A stretch of 64,000 bases of DNA from Davidsoniella eucalypti (GCA_004009845.1 RMBW01000054.1:148061-212060), one strand, 5' to 3'; counted from the first letter of the stretch, positions 38,623 through 49,134 are shown. Made by a program: numbers and translations. The notes: generated by a model not told the origin, from the sequence alone.

Positions 38623-39343
38623 TCAAATGTTCTTCTTCTCTGTAGAAGTAGCAATTACTAGCCGCAGCCGTTGATGCAGCCGAGTAAACATATCCACGGC
38701 CATAACTCCAGCTAGAGTATTAAGTCTGTTAGTGTGCCATAACTGGATATAACACTAGTAAAGCAACACATGCCATCCGAATTTGACTTACGTAGTAAAA
38801 AGAAGGGTCCATAGATGAGACCCATGAACTCTAACTTCTGGGAGTCACTATAAACCAAAGGGTCCCAGTAGAGCACATCCCAAACACAGGTCAACGTAGT
38901 GAGCGCAAATCCCAGACTGAAAACTAGGGCGTGTAGTTCCGTGGGTCCGGTCGTCACCGGTTCATTTATGAACTTGTAAAGAAGGTAAGAAGCGGCGGGA
39001 AACTGATAAAAGACCTCGATGTAGGTGAACAAATCAAACCAAGAAGGGTGGGGTAGAGTGAAGTAGGGGTCATTGTAGGTGTCGATGTAGAACTGGCGTA
39101 TAGAACCCAGGAAAGATAATGGCGAATCGGGAGTCTTCCACAGCCATGCTGGGTAGAATGGCACCAAATCAACGACTAGAATCCAAGGTCAGCAAAAGAC
39201 GTTGTGATTTAGGTAGACAGTGTAGGTGTTTCTCTAAAAGGGGTGCTGTGCTAAGAATAGGAGGGGGTATCATTACGAATCATAGAGACCACTGCGATAG
39301 CAAGGAACGCAATGTAAACATAATCAAGGCCACGACGTGTCAT
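38623..39343 (-). CDS. TMEM97/EXPERA-domain membrane protein
   Basis: Exons 39277-39343, 38792-39175 and 38623-38711 (minus) give 179 aa. The protein has four hydrophobic segments in the EXPERA arrangement: YVYIAFLAIAVVSMILVDLV, a second near YIEVFYQFPAASYLLYKF, a third near ALVFSLGFALTTLTCVWDVL and a fourth near GLIYGPFFLLPGVMAVDMF. The order and the D-x-W-F/Y pattern (PHPSWFDLFTYIEVFYQFP) resemble TMEM97 (sigma-2 receptor) and the emopamil-binding relatives, which act in sterol handling at the ER or lysosome. Enzymatic isomerase activity is not implied. The terminal introns are inferred from GTAAGT/CTAG and GTAATG/CTAG signals, and total length fits the family. Confidence 0.85.
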
Positions 39344-39638
39344 CTCAGTTATGGTATTTGAGGGCTAGCCGGAGTTTTTTGGAATTCAAAGTGAAAATGT
39401 AAAATACAGAATATAGAGGTGCTCGAAATATGCCTATTCGTTCGGCAATAAGCTGAGCTGGCTGTCATTAATTGACTGATATAATCGGCTAAATTTGAAT
39501 GGTTGTTGAAAGTGGGGCGGCGAGTGCATATTGCATAGCCTGAAATTCATGCACTTTACGGCTAAATACACTACCTAATAATCCCCAAAACCATCCTTTC
39601 CTAGTTCGGATCGGCCTCAAGGAGTCTCCAAAACATAG

Positions 39639-41549
39639 CTACTCGTTACTACTCCTATCCCCTCCGCCAGAAGATTGCAAGGTTTGGCTGCCGCTCTCTT
39701 CGTGGTGTGCCGAGGGCTTCTCTTCGTCTTGAGCCCGAGGACGTAGCAGTTCTCCATGTTTACCGTAACTGTGCGGTTCTTTCCGGGCTACGTGGACAAC
39801 ATCCAGACAGCCCGATACACCGCCTTTAGCCTTCTGGAAGATATGGTCCATTTCCTCCAAGGATCTGTACGCTGTCTCAGGGAAGAAGAAGTATACGCAC
39901 GGCACAATTAGGGCGTTAATCACGGCGAAGATAAGGTAGGTCCAATGACCAATATTCTGGAAGCTGACGGGCGTGATCATGACCACCATGAAGTTCCAAA
40001 TCCAATTCGCCGATGTGCTGAGTCCATTGGCCGGGGCGCGAATTCGCAGCGGTACGATCTCAGCCGGATACAGCCATGTCATACCCAGCCAGCCAATGGC
40101 GAAGAAAGTGTTGAAGATGAACAGAAAGACGATGCCGGCGATGTGGAACCCCGTCTCGTTGCGGGAGTTGACGCCGGTCAGAATCGCCATGGTGGCTGCT
40201 TGGCCGGCGGCACCAAAGAGCATGAGCTTGCGGCGGCCAACTCGCTCAATCAGCCAGATAGCTGGGAGAGAGGCAATGGCGTATTCAGTGCCGTTGAGGG
40301 CTGCAAGGAGCCGGGCCATGAACTTTGACATGCCGAGCTGGAGGGTAGAAAAAGTAGGTGTCAGTATAAGTGCACTGTACAATATCGTGACACTGTGCGA
40401 TACTTACATCAGAATAAATTACAGCAGCGTAATATGTAATGAGATTGATGCCAGAGATCTGCTGAAACATCTGATTAACATAGGCCAGTAGGACTCTATG
40501 CAGATGTCTGTTCTCGTCATTGGTAAAAAGATCGCGGAATGTTCCCTGGATATTATCTCGTCAGACGACACTCACAACCTCGAACTATATACTTCACACT
40601 TACCTTTGACATTTCCATAGCAGTTTCTTTGATAGAGCGGAACTCATTTTCTACATACGGATCATCTATGGACCGGTCCGCAAGAGCAGCGATGACCTCG
40701 CGCGCATCTTCATCACGACCTTTTAGAAGAAGCCATCGAGGCGATTCAGGCAGGTTCCAAACCGTACACAGAATCAAGATACAGAAGACTATCTGGAACG
40801 CCAGTGGGAATCTCCAGGCAATAGACCCATGTGCAAAGCTCATACCTAGGTCCAACCAGTAGGAAATCATGATACCACAGGTAATCAGTGACCCCTCAAA
40901 CATGACCATCTTGCCACGGTTATGCGATCCCGAAGTCTCGCTTTGCCATGTCGGGACTGTCGATGTGTTCATTCCATTTCCGATTCCAGTGACGATACGC
41001 CCAAAGATGAAATGCGAGAGTTCAAAGGCTGAGGCTTGTAGGATGGCTCCGACAATCATGATGGCTGTGCCATATAGAATCATGCGCTTGCGACCCAGTG
41101 TGTTTGCAATGAAGATGGCTATGACAGAGCCGATGAAGCAGCCTAGGTTGTAGCTGGCTACTGAAATTCCCTGGTGTGTCGATCGGGAACTAGCTTCAGC
41201 ATCAGTAGCTGCAGCCTTTGGATTCTACAATGATATTGGTCAGCCTTGAACAAAATTTATAGTTTGCCTGAATGTCTAACTTACAATTTCAGGGAACTGG
41301 TCTAGAAACACGTCGAGCGTCAAGATACCGCCCATGACTCCTTGGTCTGCATATGGCAGATGTCAATCAGTATGTGTTAATCAAGGTGACGGAAACTAGC
41401 CGATCAGCACATCCGCACTGTTTTTTTCCCAAAGAATATCTCGTGTTCGTACCGTAACCGAATAATAGGAAGTCCATGCCGGCACAGAAGCCGACCATCC
41501 AATTTAGAGGCCGGCCACGCAGGCCAAAGTATTTCTCGGTGAGCCTCAT
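39639..41549 (-). CDS. MFS sugar transporter (sugar porter family)
   Basis: Exons (minus) 41453-41549, 41285-41346, 40604-41224, 40408-40545 and 39639-40337 give 538 aa, normal for a 12-span sugar porter. Signatures visible are FGYDQGVMGG in the first helix, NTLGRKRMI (loop 2-3 G-R-K/R), PESPRWLL after helix 6, QQISGINLITYYAA in helix 7, ERVGRRKLM (loop 8-9) and FFPETAYRSLEEMD after helix 12. The C-terminal tail is hydrophilic. It imports a hexose or related sugar at the plasma membrane; the exact substrate cannot be told. All four introns join in frame. The ATG at 41549 is the first in the frame; a few upstream codons lack an ATG. Confidence 0.93.
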
Positions 41550-43104
41550 TATGGCTTTTGAGAGCAATGTGTTTTAAGAAATGTGCGTCTTGGAGAAGAA
41601 AACTCGATAGGGAAAGACAGTGTACTGTACGGCACACAGAGTGTAGCTCTTCGAGCTTTATATAGCTAGGGCCCATCCATTTCTCCAGCTAGTTTTAACA
41701 GCTAATACTAACTCTTTACTGAGTATAGCTACGAGTACTCTTGTACTATATGCAAACATACAATATTTGGATGCCGGCTTTGGTTGCCGGACCCTCAAAG
41801 TTGGAGAGCACTAATACAATGCTAGCTAGCACATGTGACCGGTGAAATCTAGGTTTCAGTTGCCGGGCCGTGTCGGAGTTCCGGATCTAGTAGATCCCAG
41901 CCTGTCACAAGTAGCTTAGATATATGATCTTAATAAGTTTGTTCAAGCACACTATCTAGCGTTTGCATTTTCGAAAGCGTATACAAGCTGATGTGACCCG
42001 ATAGGCAATAATTTTGTAAGCAAAAACTAAGACACTACAATGTAGCTATTCCACTGTTACATCATTTTCACTCCAAGATGTCGTCGTCAACATACGAAAT
42101 CAAGTGTTATGTAACCCTAAAAGTGGGTGCCGATCGCCTCCAAACTGTCGTGACCGACTAAAAACTAGAAAAAAAATTGAATAGGGTAGCAGATTACAAT
42201 TTAGGCGTAGAATATCCGGCTAATAACAGTTTCCACTCCACAAAAAGTGACACTTAGTTTTATGTTAGCCTGTTCAAAGCAAAAAATATACATAACTATA
42301 CATAGATGTATTATGTATCTAGACCTTATTTGGCAGTTAAATACAGCGTAAATGGCAAAAAGCTCAATCAATCAATCAATCAATCAACCGATGAAAAGAT
42401 TTATCATAATATCTACCTAAGCAGAATGACCATGTCCAATAGAACATCCAATGTAAAAAAAAGATACAAAAAAGGCAATAACATGACAATCGTATCAAAG
42501 GTCTTCGTCGAATGGCCTCCGGGAGACAAGATATATTCATAATGTAGTATCGTGTGGTCGAAAAAGTTAATTATGTGAACTACTGAAAAGACGTGCCAAA
42601 GAAGCCCTTATTCGAGCCGATCATTTCATGTGTAGCTGGGATTGTTTCTCTTTTACTCAATGAATCCAATATTAGAATGACCACTAGAAAAAAGCTCTTG
42701 ACAAAGCACTCCCATCTAATGTTTGGTAGTTAATATCAGCTCCTCTGGCAATTGATAGCCCTGTTCATCGTTCATGTTGAAGATATATATACCAACTTGA
42801 GAGCCAAACAAATGGAACCTCCATGATCCCCGCTTTCCAACATATATTGAACAGGCACTATCACTTCTATAACATGCAGGCAGGGAAGAAATAATCGAGA
42901 ATTCAGGCCTAGAGAATATTGGAAAATCATATTCTCGGTTACATTGGATAGTTTCCTTGATTTGGGCGTACTGTCTTGTAGGTCGTGACCTTCGACCGCT
43001 GGTTCTAGTTTCAGACCTCGGGTCCATCGATCCGCCCTGGGAGAACACCATGGGGTAGAACTGCTCACCAGCTTCCAGGGGGGGGGGGCATTTACCAATC
43101 TTAA
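41550..43104. other. Intergenic region with a short unassigned frame
   Basis: Mostly AT-rich, with a (TCAA) microsatellite at about 42364-42387 and a G run near 43078-43088. A minus-strand frame, 42716-43051, encodes about 111 residues with balanced composition but no family I recognise and no clear promoter. It could be a fragment of an old repeat, since its extension enters the repeat arm at 43105. Confidence 0.45.
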
Positions 43105-43201
43105 CGTCCTCCGCTCGACAAACTCAATAGCTTTGTATGTGCGGGACGACACCGTCTCCTGCCCGAAGAACTAGTGGTCCATACCTCCACTATGAGCAAC
43201 A
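43105..43201 (+). repeat. Inverted-repeat arm X (about 97 bp)
   Basis: This segment matches the reverse complement of about 45240-45336 over almost its whole length, with roughly ten mismatches. It is followed by an A-rich stretch (to about 43224) resembling a retroposon tail. The two arms bracket the tRNA-Ala and the (AAC)-tailed insertions, but their orientation and A-rich edge suggest two separate copies of a short dispersed element rather than the ends of one transposon. Confidence 0.7.
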
Positions 43202-43260
43202 AAAACAAATACAAAAAAAAAAACCTGACCTTTATGACGTCAAGTAGCAGTTGTCCATAT

Positions 43261-43273
43261 ATGCGGTTGGGGA
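43261..43273 (+). repeat. Target-site copy 1 (13 bp)
   Basis: ATGCGGTTGGGGA occurs here, again at 43632-43644 and again at 44383-44395, where it runs into the tRNA-Ala gene. It is the left target duplication of insertion A. The two bases that follow (CA) also match the tRNA start, so this may be the original tRNA flank cut off by insertion. Confidence 0.8.
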
Positions 43274-43631
43274 CAGATCTGTTGACCTTTCGTCTTACAC
43301 CTTCGACTTTCAAGAATTTCTCTCTCTACTTGTGTTTCAACCCTTCCTTTGTCTTGTATGATTTTCCTTTTATATTTTGTTTTACTCCTTTTGTATGGTT
43401 TTTGCTTTTTCAGTTTTGTTTTCCCTTTTTTTTTTTTTTTTTTTTTTGAAGTAATACGGGGGTATCTACGGATGGCGTCCTATGGAGACCCGGGAGGGTA
43501 GTCCGGACCCGGACTAGGATACGGGCGGAGGAGACAGAAAACCCGGTGACAGAAAAATCGGCTCGACCGGACTCGAAAATCCACTCGTAATAGTTTAGGA
43601 AGAGAATAAATATAACAACAACAACAACAAC
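43274..43631 (+). mobile_element. Insertion A, (AAC)-tailed retroposon-like element
   Basis: This 358-bp stretch is bounded by perfect 13-bp direct repeats (43261-43273 and 43632-43644) and ends in (AAC)6. Its right 174 bp (from 43458) is nearly the same as the end of insertion B. It contains a long T run at about 43426-43447. A target duplication plus a simple-repeat 3' tail and a shared 3' end are hallmarks of non-LTR retrotransposition, including 5'-truncated copies and SINEs. No reverse-transcriptase reading frame is left. Confidence 0.65.
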
Positions 43632-43644
43632 ATGCGGTTGGGGA
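43458..43644 (+). repeat. Direct repeat R1 (187 bp)
   Basis: R1 and R2 (44209-44395) have the same length, and share most of their sequence, including the block around GAGGGTAGTCCGGACCCGG, a CTCGAAAATCCACTCGTAAT block, (AAC)6 and the 13-bp target. They differ mainly in a central patch of about 25 bases. R1 is the 3' end of insertion A plus the middle target copy. Confidence 0.88.
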
Positions 43645-44382
43645 ACCTTCCCTCCTACAACCCTCGGGGGGGTAACTTTGAGTTCAAGTTACCTCCCCCT
43701 TTGTCCAAAGACGAATTTTTCCCCTTCGTCGTGGGTTTTCAAGAGCGACCAGCACATATTCCCAATGCTGCTGTCCATTCTTTTTATCTTTTTAGACACT
43801 TGTCTTTATTGATGCATCGAGTATGAGGCCTTGAGCCCGACTTTTTCCTCTCTCGAGAGATGTTCTCACCAACAATCGCCCCCCTTTTCGCCACACTCAC
43901 GCGATCGCTGGTCTCCCGAGTCACTACACACTACAAAGCTCAGGGAGACACACTCATACTCGAAGGGCAACCTATTTTTGAAGGTTCCGGAAGCCCAACC
44001 CGTGGCGCGGGAGTCTTGTCGCTGTGCCTCTACCATCGCACCCGACTCGACTACGCCAATTTTTCTCTTCTCTCGACACTCGATCACCAGCCTCTTGGAG
44101 GCGCGTCGGATGGTGCGGTCACCTGATTACGTGGATGGTAGCCCCACTTAGGGCTTGGATGATGTGGGTCTTTTTTGGGGAATGGTTTGAGGATGTTTCG
44201 AAGTTACAGGGGGTATCCATGAAGGCGTCCTATGGAGCCCGGGAGGGTAGTCCGGACCCGGACTAGGATACGGGTGGAAGTGGATAAGATATACCGGAGA
44301 CAGAAAAATCGGCACGACCGGACTCGAAAATCCACTCGTAATAGTTTAGGAAGAGAATAAATATAACAACAACAACAACAAC
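43645..44382 (+). mobile_element. Insertion B, (AAC)-tailed retroposon-like element
   Basis: This 738-bp stretch sits between the second and third copies of the 13-bp target and ends in (AAC)6 immediately before the tRNA-Ala flank. Beyond the shared 3' end (from 44209) it carries a GC-richer body with frames at 43632-43826 and 43860-44126 that have no stop-rich decay but no recognised family. Part of the body (about 43721-43804) is related to sequence downstream of the tRNA. I infer a second insertion of the same family, nested at the same site. Confidence 0.65.
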
Positions 44383-44395
44383 ATGCGGTTGGGGA
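44209..44395 (+). repeat. Direct repeat R2 (187 bp) abutting tRNA-Ala
   Basis: R2 is the partner of R1. Its last five bases are the first five of the tRNA-Ala gene, so the insertion left the tRNA intact through target duplication. Confidence 0.88.
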
Positions 44396-44500
44396 CATGG
44401 TCTAGTGGTATGACGGATCCTTAGCATGTTCTAAGATTTTCTTCCGGAGCTTCTATGACACGTTTGGATCAGGTCCGGGGTTCGATTCCCCGTGTCTCCA
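44391..44500 (+). tRNA. tRNA-Ala(AGC): tRNA-Ala (AGC) with a 38-nt intron
   Basis: The acceptor stem GGGGACA/TGTCTCC pairs fully and contains G3:U70, the alanine identity pair, with discriminator A at 44500. The D stem is GTC/GAC, the anticodon stem GATCC/GGATC, the anticodon AGC at 44423-44425, and the T arm CGGGG-TTCGATT-CCCCG. An intron of 38 nt (about 44427-44464) follows position 37. Mature length is 72 nt. A T6 run about 30 bases downstream can terminate RNA polymerase III. Its 5' end is the target of the two (AAC)-tailed insertions. Confidence 0.93.
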
Positions 44501-45138
44501 ATGATGACGTGATAATGCCCGATCACGTTATTTTTTGGACTTTTTTCTTGGCATATTATCTGTATACTTACCTATCGTGTTCTATTGACGTCAACACAAC
44601 ATTTGCCCCCCTTCGTCAAAGGTTTCCAAGAGCGACAGCGCATGTCCCTAATGCTGCTGTCCATTCTCGCTTCATTTTTTATACGGGACACGTTCAAGAT
44701 ACTACAACAACGTATGTCAAAGACCACTTCAGCCTGGCTCGCCAGAACCGTGGGCATCCTGATGGCTGAAACCCGAGTTGAGGCCCATTGGGTGACCCGA
44801 GGTGTGGCTCGAGAAGGCCGCATGGGTGACGGCGCAACACTCCCAGTCTATCCCTCGGACTTGGGGAGTCAAGACGAGGACGATTTCGCGGATTGTGAGG
44901 AGGGCTTCCTGACCTGAGGAGCATGTGAATGATGTTTTGATTGGGTGCTGCTTTCTTTTGATGATTCTACAGCTGTGACAAGGGTTTTTCGCTCTTCTTG
45001 TTTCCTCTATATTGTTTTTACTGCTTCTTTCTACTATTTTCCTCTACTATTACCTTTCGTTGCTTTGCACTTATCGCTACATTTCAACCTAATCTTTACA
45101 CTTTAAAATTGCCAAAACAACTTCAATATACAGGCACA
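44501..45138 (+). other. tRNA-Ala 3' flank with a decayed relative of insertion B
   Basis: At about 44607-44694 the sequence is homologous to 43721-43804. The peptide GFQER-x-AH-x-PNAAVHS is readable in one frame in B but is broken here by a one-base deletion after GAGCGAC, so it switches frame. The frame 44585-44917 continues without a stop for 110 residues but is unrecognised. The segment looks like an older, mutated copy of the same element body. Confidence 0.5.
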
Positions 45139-45216
45139 ACTTCAAATATCTGTCCGGTAACCAATCCAGCGTCGTATGATCTTAGTGATTTAGGTGGACG
45201 TTAAATATAATCAAAT
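45139..45216 (+). repeat. Direct repeat Y1 (about 78 bp, (TCAAA)-type tail)
   Basis: Y1 and Y2 (about 45337-45417) share about 90 percent of positions and end in ATAATCAAATCAA. The block before the tail (GATTTAGGTGGACGTTAAAT) resembles the end of R1/R2 (AGTTTAGGAAGAGAATAAAT), so these are probably diverged members of the same 3'-end family. Confidence 0.65.
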
Positions 45217-45239
45217 CAAGTCAAAAACGCATATTTTTT

Positions 45240-45336
45240 CGTGTTGCTCTCAGTAGAGGCATGGACCACTAGTTCTTCGTTTCAGGGGACGGCGTCGTCC
45301 CGCACATACAAAGCTATTGAGTTTGTCGGGCGGAGG
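45240..45336 (-). repeat. Inverted-repeat arm Y
   Basis: Reverse-complement partner of 43105-43201. It lies between the direct repeats Y1 and Y2, which suggests insertion of this short element, in minus orientation, next to or into an older repeat. Confidence 0.7.
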
Positions 45337-45417
45337 ACTTTAAATATCTGTCCGATAACCAATCCGGCGTCTTATGATCTTAGTGATTTAGGTAGACGTT
45401 AAATATAATCAAATCAA
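45337..45417 (+). repeat. Direct repeat Y2 (about 81 bp)
   Basis: Second copy of Y1 with the same tail. No tRNA gene follows it, unlike R2, so either this copy used another target or its tRNA has been lost. Confidence 0.6.
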
Positions 45418-46191
45418 ATTCTTGTAGCATACATGAATCACTTCAACATCAAATAGTTACACAAGTTATATATGCTACGGGGAACGATATCTAGCCAGTA
45501 GCCTATGTGGCGTTGTGCTTTCCTATATCCAGATGTTAAACATAGGTATAGTCATCGAATCATATAATCAAAAATAAGTCACAGAAAGGTCATGATATGT
45601 TAAGAGTATATACTATATATATATATATATATATATATTGAGTTTGTAAGAAATTATGCAAAAAGAGTAAATGATGACAAGAAGACAAATAATGATCGAA
45701 TGAAGTTGGATGTAAACCAAGAATGTAACAATAGTAGGAAAAAGGAAATGAAAAATGAAAGAATAAAAAGAATGAAGAAAAAAACCGAACTAAAGAACAA
45801 GGACCTTAATCTTGTCTTATATCCACTCGTTCTCGTAGTTGCTTGTTTTTCAGCCTCAGCCAAGAAAAGAGAAACGACTCCCACGTGACCCTCTGTCAAC
45901 AAAGACGGATATAATGGATACAATAAACAAATTGACGTCTGGACTGTGATACCACGATAATCCTCCCTAAATATCAACTTGATGGACCGATCGGCCTATC
46001 AGCCTACCAATCGATTAGAAGACTTGGCTCGGACTCTCTCCGCCAGTGACGACAACAGCGACGTTCATATCGACTGATGGTAATGCTAGAGATGCAGACA
46101 ATGAAATAAGCAAACAAAAGAAGAGCATATGCAAGAAGACGACACCGACAGCAGCAATATTCATCCATCATGTGCTGGAAGAGCTGGCTGC
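45418..46191. other. Intergenic region with (AT) microsatellite
   Basis: An (AT)n run lies near 45613-45639. The frame 45654-45977 on the minus strand is Phe/Ser-rich and not recognisable. The right end is the 3' flank of the isocyanide synthase gene. Confidence 0.5.
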
Positions 46192-48227
46192 TTAGTCAAA
46201 GTGGATGCGCCACAGCTCTCTGGGCTGGTCGGACTTGAAATCGCTGCGGGTGTGCATAGTCAGGACGTTGTCGCTGACTAGCATATCGCCCTTCTGCCAC
46301 GTATGCCAGTAGACATTGCGGCGGTCGTGGAGCAGAGAATCCAGAGTCTCGCAGATAAACTCGCTCTCCTCGTGGCTGACGCCGTCGATGCGCACCATGG
46401 TAGGCTGGAAGGCCGTCTTGCTTTGAGGCCAAGGCTCGTGGTAGCGCAGGCACGCCTCGCCAGTGCGAGGGTGGGGCACAACTAGCGGAATGCCAGTCAT
46501 AGCGGTGCTGTCGAACGAGTTCGTGGCAACACTCCAGGTCAGCTGCTGCAGACGCTCCAAGGGGAGCGAAGGGGGCAGATGCTCAAACACCTTGCGAGAT
46601 AGTGTGAACAGAGTAAAGCCGGTGTCACGGGGGCTAGCAATGGGCGATGTGAAGAACTGGAAGCCAGGAGGGGTAGGAATCTTCTTTTCCGAGCCGTCAG
46701 CCATGGCGATCACCCTGGTCTTGAAGAGGCCGTCGAAGTGGAATGGCATCCACTCCGACGAGAGAACGTTGTTGAGACCACGAGTGTCACCACCACAGTC
46801 CTTGACCTCTAGCACTAGACCGAACTTCCACGCGGTCGGAGTACCCAGCTCGTGTGCCTTAGCCAAGAAGAGATCCTGGTTGGCAGTCTTAACGAAGCCC
46901 CGGACAATGACGGGCGAAACAATCTCCGCTAGAGCGCGCAGCTTAGCAGCGTCAACTTGGTGGATAGAGGCCTTGCCGCTGCCGGGGGCGGGGCGGATGA
47001 TCATACCGGCAGGGTAAATGGGCTCAATGCTGACGGGAACAGGTGCGCCATTAACCGGAGAGGTCCACGCATACAGCTCGCTCTTCTCACGGAAGTAGCT
47101 AGGACGGCCATCCTCATACACTAGCTCGTAGGCAGGGTCGTTCTCGAAAGTCGAACGCAGGCCAGTGCGGGGCTCACCGTTGACGCCGAAGGCGATAGTG
47201 CAGTGCCATGGGGTAGTGTAGGTGCCGGTGACGGGCAGAGTGCTGATGCTGATCTTGGTAGCACCGATACCCGGGTGGATACTGAGACGCAGGTGCGAGC
47301 GGAAGTTCTCACGAACGGCACGGGCAAAGGCATCACCACGGGCCAGCATCTGCTTGGCAATGTACTCGGTACCATTCTTGAACTTGCTCTTGGAGCGAGT
47401 CTCGCTAACGGGGTAAACATGGCACAGATCGGTGGCTAGGAACTTAATATAGCCACGATACGTCAGGCAAGTGTCCTTGTCGGAAGCGATACGGGCCGAG
47501 GCATCGAATTCTGAGCGGCCAAAGTTGTTCAGTAGAGTGCGGCGGAAGTTTGTGGCGTTGGCGGTGTAAGTGATCTCGTCCATCTTGGCAGGCAAGTTGG
47601 GGATGTGAACTAGATCAGCTAGACGCGAGAAGGAGATGTTGTCGAAGCCCTTGTTGATAGCCATGGCGCGCAGAGCCTCGCCGTAGGCCCAGACATCACG
47701 GTCCGGAACACTTAGAAGGTCTAAACGACAAGGTATGTGTGTTAGTAGGTGCTGTCGGATGCTACGTGAGACCAAAGTTGGGCTGATGGGGACTTACCGT
47801 TATATACCAGACCGTCGGAAATGATAATAAGCTTGGCTCCGTGCTCGTACACATCGCCAATAGCGGCACAAAGGCCGTTGAGGTGGGCCAAAGCAAACTC
47901 CTCGGCCTTGTCCGGGAGACGTCCCAGGACCTTGTCAGTCGAGTTGGGCGACTTGAAGGGGAAGGCCGGCAGGCACATGGTGATAGGCACGCGGGCCTTG
48001 ACCTTGCCATAGATCAGCGAGAGGAAGCCCAGGCGGCCCTCAATATCTGGGAAGTGGCCATCGGAGCCGTCTTGAGGGCGCGACAGGCAGTAGCGCTGGA
48101 CAATGTCTAGAATATCGGCCGCCAGACGCAGCGAGGCAGCGTTCATGGCATCCATGGAAACCTTGGAGAGCGCCTGCACCTCGGGCGACGGTTGACGCGG
48201 CGGGGTGTCAATAGTGGCAGCGGGCAT
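46192..48227 (-). CDS. Isocyanide synthase-dioxygenase fusion (DIT1/PvcA + TauD)
   Basis: Exons 47798-48227 and 46192-47720 (minus) give 652 aa. The N-terminal half (about 1-330) is a DIT1/PvcA isocyanide synthase, with characteristic segments GRLGFLSLIYGKVKARVPIT, GDVYEHGAKLIIISDGLVYN and VPDRDVWAYGEALR. This family turns an amino-acid amine into an isocyanide group, often from tyrosine or tryptophan. The C-terminal half (about 340-652) is a TauD-type Fe(II)/2-oxoglutarate dioxygenase with His-x-Asp in FHFDG (near 469) and a distal His in TMHTRSDF (near 632). The fusion fits known fungal isocyanide pathways, whose products can bind copper. One 77-nt intron splits an Asp codon. Product and substrate are not readable from sequence. 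Confidence 0.88.
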
Positions 48228-49095
48228 CTTGGGCTATATTTCTTTGTGTAGGGTTTGTAATATGAGTGGGTTGGTCTCCTGTGGAGGCAGGAGGTAGAAG
48301 TAGAAAATCAGAAAGAATGGAAGAAAGACGAGCAAGGTCTTGGGTCCTGAGTGACAGAACGGGGCAGAAATGGCGGGAGAGATATAAAGAAGGAGGAAGA
48401 ACACAGGCTGGTGCTACAGACTTAGGCCAGAGTGGTGGATTAAAGGAGGGAATCAACAGTGAGGAGCTGGTGGTGAGTGGAAGAGAGGGAAAGGAAAAGT
48501 AATATCCCGGCGTGGAACCAGCCAACTATTATACTAGCCGAGCCGTCTGGCCGGGTTCTTTGTGTCAATCTGGCGATGCTAGGCAATCTTGCCTCTATCT
48601 CTCTCTGCCATCGCCCCTCGCAGCAAAGCCCGCTGTGGCTACGTTATCTGCTCCTCGGCCTCCTCCGAACTCTCCTCTATCTTGCTCAGTCTTGTTTGTC
48701 TGCTTTGCTTATGCTCAACGAACGAACAAGGTGCTCTCAAGCCACATTGGGCACTTATCCAACTAGCTCTTTCTACCTCGGTGTGGATTCTGTTTCTAGT
48801 TTTGCGGTTGAGTGTCGAAGCTTAGGCCATGGTAGAGGCCATTTTGATGAGTCGGCCTTCCTTAATAGTGCCCGGCCCGAGCTTCTGTCTAATGTCTGCT
48901 GTCCAATCCCCAGCTAACTCTGCCAATATAACATTGCATATTTGTATTTGTGTTTGTGTTTGTTATTATCAACGAGCGCATATACTCATCTGGGCAGCCC
49001 TCACGCACGCCCCTCCCATCTCTTGGTCTCCTGTCATCCCACCAAGGGTTTCCCTCCGCACCAGCCATCCACTGCTGCCACTACTATCGCAGCGC

Positions 49096-49134
49096 ATTTC
49101 GATCTCTCATTTCGATCTCTCATTTCGATCTCTC
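49096..49134. repeat. Perfect 3x13-bp tandem repeat
   Basis: ATTTCGATCTCTC is repeated three times without mismatch. It may have arisen by slippage; function is unknown. Confidence 0.85.

Noticed and set aside
43458..44395. R1 and R2 as the two LTRs of a short LTR retrotransposon
   Set aside because: The repeats do not begin with TG and end with CA, no primer-binding site follows R1, and both end in (AAC)6 plus the same target. A non-LTR-type 3' end fits better.
43105..45336. X and Y arms as terminal inverted repeats of one DNA transposon
   Set aside because: The arms have an A-rich edge on one side only, no transposase frame lies between, and no target duplication flanks the pair. Two independent retroposon copies fit better.
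46196..46453. Extra frames antisense to or overlapping the isocyanide synthase gene
   Set aside because: Shadow frames in GC-balanced coding sequence; the domain-bearing frame explains the region.
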